Below, piece after piece: positions 58,164 through 64,000 of a stretch of DNA of 64,000 nucleotides. The translations under genes and the position numbers were made by a program. The stretch is from an uncultured Granulosicoccaceae bacterium (GTDB taxonomy: Bacteria; Pseudomonadota; Gammaproteobacteria; Granulosicoccales; Granulosicoccaceae), in the NCBI GenBank assembly GCA_938005265.1, contig CALLOA010000044.1, positions 53,145 to 117,144 on the forward strand, given 5' to 3'. Under the pieces are notes generated by a model, which ran no database searches, had not been told where the DNA came from, and was given only the letters and a program-made list of their open reading frames with translations. Every line of letters begins with the position of its first letter. Position 1 is the first letter of the stretch.

Positions 58164-58997
58164 ATGGCATTACAAACAGAATCCTCCTGGGCAAGTCATG
58201 GTGGCAGGCTCTCCGTGCACACGCACGACAGTGAAACGCTCCAATGCCCGATGACATTTGGTGTGTTCGTACCACCCCAAGCGAGCCAGGGTGCGGTTCC
58301 AGTTATCTGGTATCTATCCGGTTTGACTTGTACCTGGGCGAATGTCATGGAGAAGTCAGGCTTGCAGCGCGCGGCTGCCGAACTCGGTGTAGTCGTTGTT
58401 GCGCCTGATACCAGCCCGCGAGGTGATCATGTCGCCAACGATGAGGCCTATGATTTGGGCCAGGGGGCGGGTTTCTATCTAACAGCAACACAACAGCCCT
58501 GGGCCCCGCATTTCGCTATGGACCGCTACATTACTGAGGAGCTGTCGACGTTGGTTGCAGCGGAGTTTCCTGTGGATATGGCCCGTCAGGGCATCACAGG
58601 GCATTCCATGGGTGGCCACGGTGCGCTGACACTTCATCTGAAACATCCGGACGTATTTCGTTCGGTTTCTGCTTTTTCTCCCATCGTGTCACCGTCCAAT
58701 GTTCCCTGGGGCCAGAAGGCTTTTACCAACTACCTTGGCGCTGACCGGCAAGCATGGCAACAATATGACGCAACCTCGCTGGTGATGAATGCGCCTTCTG
58801 CGGCAAAAATACTTATCGATACGGGGGACGCGGATCAGTTTTATGATGAGCATCTGGAGCCTTCTGCCTTTCTCAAAGCGTGCAAGGATGCAGGGCAGGC
58901 TGTCGAGTACAGAAAACAACCCGGCTATGACCATTCTTACTACTTCGTAGCAAGCTTTATTGCCGATCACCTGGCCCATCATGCTGCTGTGCTGTAG
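58164..58997 (+). CDS. fghA: S-formylglutathione hydrolase
   Basis: PVIWYLSGLTCTWANVMEKSGLQRAAAELG, VVAPDTSPRG, GITGHSMGGHGALTLHL. Confidence 0.95.
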   Translation: MALQTESSWASHGGRLSVHTHDSETLQCPMTFGVFVPPQASQGAVPVIWYLSGLTCTWANVMEKSGLQRAAAELGVVVVAPDTSPRGDHVANDEAYDLGQGAGFYLTATQQPWAPHFAMDRYITEELSTLVAAEFPVDMARQGITGHSMGGHGALTLHLKHPDVFRSVSAFSPIVSPSNVPWGQKAFTNYLGADRQAWQQYDATSLVMNAPSAAKILIDTGDADQFYDEHLEPSAFLKACKDAGQAVEYRKQPGYDHSYYFVASFIADHLAHHAAVL

Positions 58998-59139
58998 TGT
59001 TCTTATGTGAACTGTGCCTGCCAAATTGCGGTTAGCGGCAGGCCACTGGCGGTAGCTGTCGCTAAATTCCGCCTCACACCCATTGTCTGATGCCCGTCTT
59101 GCAGTATTATGGAAGGGTAATTACCTGGAGGCTACATAA

Positions 59140-60366
59140 GTGAATACAAGAAAACACATACACAATACGACCAACATCCTGCGCGCCAGTGCTCTTTCGG
59201 CTGCCATCGCGCTAAGTGGTTTTACGCCCTTGGCTCAGGCTCAGGATGATTCTGTCAAAATAGGCTTCGTGACCACATTGACCACTGGTGGCGCAGTGAT
59301 CGGTAATGATATGAAGAATGCTGTTGAGCTGGCACTCGAGCATCTTGATAACACTGCCGGTGGAAAGAAACTCGAAGTACTATTTGAGGATGATCAATTT
59401 AAACCTGAAATTGGCAAGCAGGTAACTGACAAGCTGGTCAAACAGGATGACGTCGATTTTGTTGCAGGTTTTATCTGGTCACACGTTCTCATGGCATCAT
59501 TCAAATCGGTAGTAAATGCTGACAAGATTCTCATCAGTGCCAATGCCGGGCCGTCACCGATAGCGGGCAAGTTGTGTAATGAAAATTTCTTTTCAACTTC
59601 ATGGCAGAACAATCAGACACCGATGGCAATGGGGCAATTGCTAAATGATAAAGGTGTCAACTCTCTTTACATCATGGCGCCTAACTATGCTGCTGGTAAA
59701 GATATGGTGGCGGGAGTTGAGAGTGTTTTTGAAGGTGAGATAAAAGGCAAAGACCTGACCAAATGGGGTGCTGATGCACAGCTGGATTTCTCCGCGGAAT
59801 TGGCCAAGGCAAAAGCATCTGGTGCTGAAGGTATTTTCATTTTCTATCCCGGTAAGGCTGCTGGTGCATTCATCAAGCAATACACACAGGCCGGTTTGCA
59901 GGATTCACTGCCACTGTACACCGTATTCACTGTTGATGCTCTTTCATTGCCCAAGCTGCAAGAGGCTGGCCTTGACGGTGTTATGGGTTCCGAGAACACC
60001 CAGTTCTGGGGGCCGGATCTTGATAACGAAACCAACAAGAAATTTGTCTCGTCCTTCAAAGAAAAGTACGGTACCTACCCGTCATTTTATGCAGCGCAAT
60101 CCTATGATGCTATTAACCTTATTGCCGCGGCTGTTGAAGCGACAGGTGGAGATACCAGCGACACCGCAGCATTGCGCGCAGAAATGGAGAAAGCCAACTT
60201 TGATTCAGTCAGGGGTGCTTTCAGCTATGGCAACAACCATATGCCTATCCAGAACTTTTATAGTCGCAAGGTCGTCGCTGATGCTGATGGCAACTGGACC
60301 ACGACTATCAGTTCTACGGTAATGGAAAATCACCAGGATCCCTTTGCTGGTGAGTGCAAACTGTAA
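59140..60366 (+). CDS. Liv-type ABC transporter substrate-binding protein
   Basis: Signal peptide; VKIGFVTTLTTGGAVIGNDMKNAVELALEHLDNTAGGKKLEVLFEDDQ. Confidence 0.92.
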   Translation: MNTRKHIHNTTNILRASALSAAIALSGFTPLAQAQDDSVKIGFVTTLTTGGAVIGNDMKNAVELALEHLDNTAGGKKLEVLFEDDQFKPEIGKQVTDKLVKQDDVDFVAGFIWSHVLMASFKSVVNADKILISANAGPSPIAGKLCNENFFSTSWQNNQTPMAMGQLLNDKGVNSLYIMAPNYAAGKDMVAGVESVFEGEIKGKDLTKWGADAQLDFSAELAKAKASGAEGIFIFYPGKAAGAFIKQYTQAGLQDSLPLYTVFTVDALSLPKLQEAGLDGVMGSENTQFWGPDLDNETNKKFVSSFKEKYGTYPSFYAAQSYDAINLIAAAVEATGGDTSDTAALRAEMEKANFDSVRGAFSYGNNHMPIQNFYSRKVVADADGNWTTTISSTVMENHQDPFAGECKL

Positions 60367-60424
60367 GTTTGCCGTCCCATGCTGATACAGGTTAACGCCC
60401 GTATCCGTTAGCAAGAATTAAACT

Positions 60425-61345
60425 ATGGACTACAGCATCCTTGTCGCACAGGCAATAAACGGCTTGCAACTCGGGGTGCTGTTATTTCTGCTGGCATCCG
60501 GTCTGACGCTGACATTCGGCATCATGGATCTGGTTAATCTGTCCCACGCGTCCTTTTATATGTTGGGCGCGTTTATTTGTGCATCACTCACGCTATGGAC
60601 AGGTTCCTTTCTGCTTTCGCTTGTGCTCGCCATTGTTCTGACCGGGCTTGCCGCTCTGGTCATAGAGCTAGGTCTGGTCAGGCGCCTCTATACGTTACCG
60701 CACCTCGATCAGGTTTTAGCCACCTTCGGCATGATTCTGTGCCTGGATACACTGGTACATATCTTCTGGGGGCCCGCTGGTATTGTCATGCCGTTACCCG
60801 CATGGCTGAACGGGCAAATCAACATTGGTGAGATTGTATTACCGGTTTATCGGCTTATGATTATTGCCGTCGGTCTGCTGGTAGCGGTTCTGCTTTATGT
60901 TCTCGTTTCGCACACTCGCACCGGAATGCTGATTCGCGCCGGTGCGTCAAACCGTACCATGGTTTCTGCGCTAGGCGTGGATATCAAATTACTCTTCAGT
61001 GGTGTCTTTGTTGCCGGGTCAGTCTGTGCAGGTTTGGCCGGAATGATGATCGCTCCGATTACCGAAGCATCAATCGGCATGGGTAATGAAATTATCATTA
61101 CAGCGTTTGTTGTTGTAATCATCGGTGGTATTGGTTCGATCAAAGGCGCATTTGTGGCAGCTTTGCTGATAGGTATGATTGATACACTGGGTCGCGCTTA
61201 TCTGGATACCGTGTTTGCCGCATTTATGGATACAGAAACCGCCGAGACTGCTGCACCGGCTATTTCAGCCATGCTTATTTACCTGTTGATGGCTGTCATC
61301 CTTGCTGTTCGCCCGCAAGGACTGTTTCCACCACGATTACGTTAG
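60425..61345 (+). CDS. Liv-type ABC transporter permease (LivH-like)
   Basis: LASGLTLTFGIMDLVNLSHASFYMLGAF; GGIGSIKGAFVAALLIGMIDTLGRA. Confidence 0.92.
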   Translation: MDYSILVAQAINGLQLGVLLFLLASGLTLTFGIMDLVNLSHASFYMLGAFICASLTLWTGSFLLSLVLAIVLTGLAALVIELGLVRRLYTLPHLDQVLATFGMILCLDTLVHIFWGPAGIVMPLPAWLNGQINIGEIVLPVYRLMIIAVGLLVAVLLYVLVSHTRTGMLIRAGASNRTMVSALGVDIKLLFSGVFVAGSVCAGLAGMMIAPITEASIGMGNEIIITAFVVVIIGGIGSIKGAFVAALLIGMIDTLGRAYLDTVFAAFMDTETAETAAPAISAMLIYLLMAVILAVRPQGLFPPRLR

Positions 61346-61358
61346 GTATCGTGTACGT

Positions 61359-62504
61359 GTGGACAATGCATTGAACAGGTCAGAACAAAGCAAGCTGGCA
61401 CATCATAAGTGTCGCAGTTTTTACCGCCGTCACCGCGGTAGCGTGCTGCCCGGTATGATAAATCTGCTGGTGCTTGTTGCTTTGGGCGCACTGCCTGTGA
61501 TTGCTTATCTTGACGGTCAGATATTCTGGCTTGATGTGGCCACACGCCTTGTAATTCTCGCCATTGCTGCCGTGTCATTAAATCTGGTGCTGGGGTTTTG
61601 TGGCCTCGCATCTTTCGGGCATGCAGCATTTATCGGTATTGGTGCCTATGCGGTAGGCATTCCGGTCTATCACGAAACCTACGGTGGCTTTGAGATGATT
61701 GCCGGCTATTCCGGATGGTGGCACCTTGCTTTGGCAATTGCTGTTTCGGCTCTGTTTGCTCTGGTAACCGGAGCTATCAGTCTGCGTACCCGTGGTGTGC
61801 ATTTCATAATGATTACCATGGCGTTCAGTCAGATGATGTATTACACGCTGGTATCTCTGCAGGAGTACGGTGCTGATGATGGTCTGAGCATTGATCTGCG
61901 TTCTGAATTACCTTTGCTGAATCTTGATGATCCACTCCATCTTTTCGGATTATGTTTTGCGTCCTTGCTGGGTGCTTTGTTATTAAGCTGGACACTGGTG
62001 CGCTCTCGCTTTGGAAAAGTACTGGTGGCTGCTCGTAGCAATGAGCCACGGCTAAAGTCATTGGGTGTGGAGACCTATCGCTACCAGCTGGTCGCCTATG
62101 TGATATCAGGTGCCATGTGCGGCTACGCCGGTGCACTGATGGCAAATTTTACTGTGTTTATATCGCCCAGTATGGTCGAATGGTCACGCTCTGGTGAGTT
62201 GATATTCATGGTGGTGTTCGGTGGGTCAGCTTATCTGTTTGGGCCGGTTATTGGCACAGCTGCATTTATTTTACTTGAGTATTTTCTCTCGCGATTTACC
62301 GTTTATTGGCACTTGCCTTTCGGGATTTTGCTGATATTGGTCGTGTTGTTTTTACGTGGTGGAGTAAGCGGATCCATCGCCCGGCTGTTTTCTAAACGTT
62401 CTGCAGTATCCAATTCAGTATCGGTAAATTCCACATCAGTAGCAGAGGGCAGCGCCCCTGCTATACAGGGTTCCTCCCAAGCCCGTGGCGAGGATACGCC
62501 ATGA
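61359..62504 (+). CDS. Liv-type ABC transporter permease (LivM-like)
   Basis: LNLVLGFCGLASFGHAAFIGIGAYAVG, MITMAFSQMMYY; start uncertain (ORF track 61302). Confidence 0.88.
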   Translation: MDNALNRSEQSKLAHHKCRSFYRRHRGSVLPGMINLLVLVALGALPVIAYLDGQIFWLDVATRLVILAIAAVSLNLVLGFCGLASFGHAAFIGIGAYAVGIPVYHETYGGFEMIAGYSGWWHLALAIAVSALFALVTGAISLRTRGVHFIMITMAFSQMMYYTLVSLQEYGADDGLSIDLRSELPLLNLDDPLHLFGLCFASLLGALLLSWTLVRSRFGKVLVAARSNEPRLKSLGVETYRYQLVAYVISGAMCGYAGALMANFTVFISPSMVEWSRSGELIFMVVFGGSAYLFGPVIGTAAFILLEYFLSRFTVYWHLPFGILLILVVLFLRGGVSGSIARLFSKRSAVSNSVSVNSTSVAEGSAPAIQGSSQARGEDTP

Positions 62505-63250
62505 GTGCTGAGTGTATGCTGGAAACACGTAGTTTGTGTAAACGCTTCGGTGGTGTATCAGCAACTGATGACGTGAGTTTGTGCATATACGCGGGAGAAG
62601 TGCATGCCCTTATCGGTCCTAATGGTGCCGGTAAAACAACATTGATATCGCAGTTGTCGGGGCTACTCAGAAGTGATAGTGGCAAAATATTTTTCAGCGG
62701 TGAGGATGTAAGCAGGAAATCAGCGGCGGCTCTTGCCCAGCTAGGGCTTGCACGCTCGTTCCAGATCACCTCGGTATTCCAGGAGCTGACAGTCATTGAA
62801 AATGTGGCCATCGCAGTGCAGGTGACTCTTGGTTCTTCTTTTCGGTTTCTCGGAAACGCTGCTAAAGATCCGGCTATTCTGGGCCCGGCTACAGAGGTAT
62901 TAAAGCGTACCGGTCTTGCAGACAAGAGCAGCGTGTTGGCAAGTCGTATATCGCACGGGGAACGGCGGCAACTGGAAATTGCAATGGCGCTCGCAACAGA
63001 GCCGAAGATGTTGTTGCTTGATGAGCCGATGGCAGGGATGGGCCAGGCTGAATCGAACGATATGATTACCTTACTGGCGAGTCTGAAGGGTGATAAAACC
63101 ATGCTGCTCGTCGAGCATGACATGGACACTGTTTTCACATTGGCTGACAGAATATCGGTACTGGTGTACGGCCGCGTGATTGCAACCGGCAGTCCCGAGG
63201 AAATCCGTGCTAACCGTGAGGTTCAGCAAGCGTATCTTGGTGATGACTGA
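62501..63250 (+). CDS. Liv-type ABC transporter ATP-binding protein (LivG-like)
   Basis: GPNGAGKTTLISQLSGLL, SHGERRQLEIAMALATEPKMLLLDEPMAGM, LLVEHDMD. Confidence 0.92.
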   Translation: MSAECMLETRSLCKRFGGVSATDDVSLCIYAGEVHALIGPNGAGKTTLISQLSGLLRSDSGKIFFSGEDVSRKSAAALAQLGLARSFQITSVFQELTVIENVAIAVQVTLGSSFRFLGNAAKDPAILGPATEVLKRTGLADKSSVLASRISHGERRQLEIAMALATEPKMLLLDEPMAGMGQAESNDMITLLASLKGDKTMLLVEHDMDTVFTLADRISVLVYGRVIATGSPEEIRANREVQQAYLGDD

Positions 63251-63261
63251 CAGGATGAATA

Positions 63262-63987
63262 TTGTTGGCCATGCTTGAAGTTAAAGACATTTCAACTTAC
63301 TACGGTGATGCCCGAGCCCTGTTCGGAGTGAGTTTGACCATACAGCAGGGTGAAGTTGTTACGCTACTTGGTCGTAACGGCATGGGTAAAACCACAACAA
63401 TCCACTCGATTATGGGTATTACACCTGCCAGCAGCGGTGAAATCCTGTTTAGAGGAAACCATACCCGCAGCATGCCGAGTTATCGAATATCACAGCTGGG
63501 TCTTGGTCTGGTGCCAGAGGGCAGGCAGATATTTCCCAATCTGACTGTGCGAGAGAATTTGCTGGCCACAGCCCGCACGTCCGGGACTCACGGTGGTGAT
63601 TCGGTTGGAGAGGACTGGACCTATGAGCGAGTGGTGCAACTCTTTCCCATGCTTGCGGAGCGTGCAGGTTTTATGGGCAATTTGCTCTCTGGCGGGGAAC
63701 AACAGATGCTGGCGATTGGCCGGGCACTATTAACCAACCCGGATCTTTTGCTGCTTGACGACGCTACTGAAGGTCTTGCACCTTTGATCAGGGAGCAGAT
63801 ATGGGAATCACTGGCATCCCTTAAACGCGAAGGGATTTCCATGCTGGTGGTAGATAAAAATGTAAAAGACCTTTTGCCGCTGGCTGATCGACACTATATC
63901 GTTGAATCCGGTCACGTTGTCTGGAGCGGCAGTTCTCAGGAATTAATCGTTAATCCGGATTTGCAGAGCCGATATCTGGGTGTGTGA
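63262..63987 (+). CDS. Liv-type ABC transporter ATP-binding protein (LivF-like)
   Basis: GRNGMGKTTTIHSIMGI, LSGGEQQMLAIGRALLTNPDLLLLDDATEGLAPLI. Confidence 0.92.
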   Translation: MLAMLEVKDISTYYGDARALFGVSLTIQQGEVVTLLGRNGMGKTTTIHSIMGITPASSGEILFRGNHTRSMPSYRISQLGLGLVPEGRQIFPNLTVRENLLATARTSGTHGGDSVGEDWTYERVVQLFPMLAERAGFMGNLLSGGEQQMLAIGRALLTNPDLLLLDDATEGLAPLIREQIWESLASLKREGISMLVVDKNVKDLLPLADRHYIVESGHVVWSGSSQELIVNPDLQSRYLGV

Positions 63988-64000
63988 GACATGATTTATA

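Overview
This is a gene-dense 64-kb chromosomal window, probably from a marine-type (gamma)proteobacterium; the taxonomy is inferred only from gene content. Most of it is metabolism and transport: a MATE exporter, a GH16 lipoprotein, a YhaO/YhaN-type (SbcD/SbcC-like) nuclease-ATPase pair, a KorC-KorA-KorB-type 2-oxoacid oxidoreductase operon, HpaR/HpaB/HpaC-like aromatic hydroxylase genes, alanine dehydrogenase, a TRAP transporter facing a CaiB/CitE pair, an MntABC-type transporter with divergent mntR, and two Liv-type ABC transporters flanking glutathione-dependent formaldehyde oxidation genes. The most notable segment is 40.5-47.0 kb. It holds selC (tRNA-Sec, anticodon TCA), an intact IS3-family element, a GrdB/PrdB-like gene that the ORF track splits in two at an in-frame UGA, then selA and selB. 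The UGA encodes a U-P-N-C-T-R motif and is followed by a SECIS-like hairpin, so it is best read as selenocysteine. Other signals include a YhaO-like gene whose only plausible start upstream of its DxH motif is ATA, a 22-bp MntR-box-like palindrome, several unrelated short tandem repeats with a 16-bp period (often just downstream of stop codons), and several hairpins. All calls come from reading the sequence and supplied translations; no database search was run.
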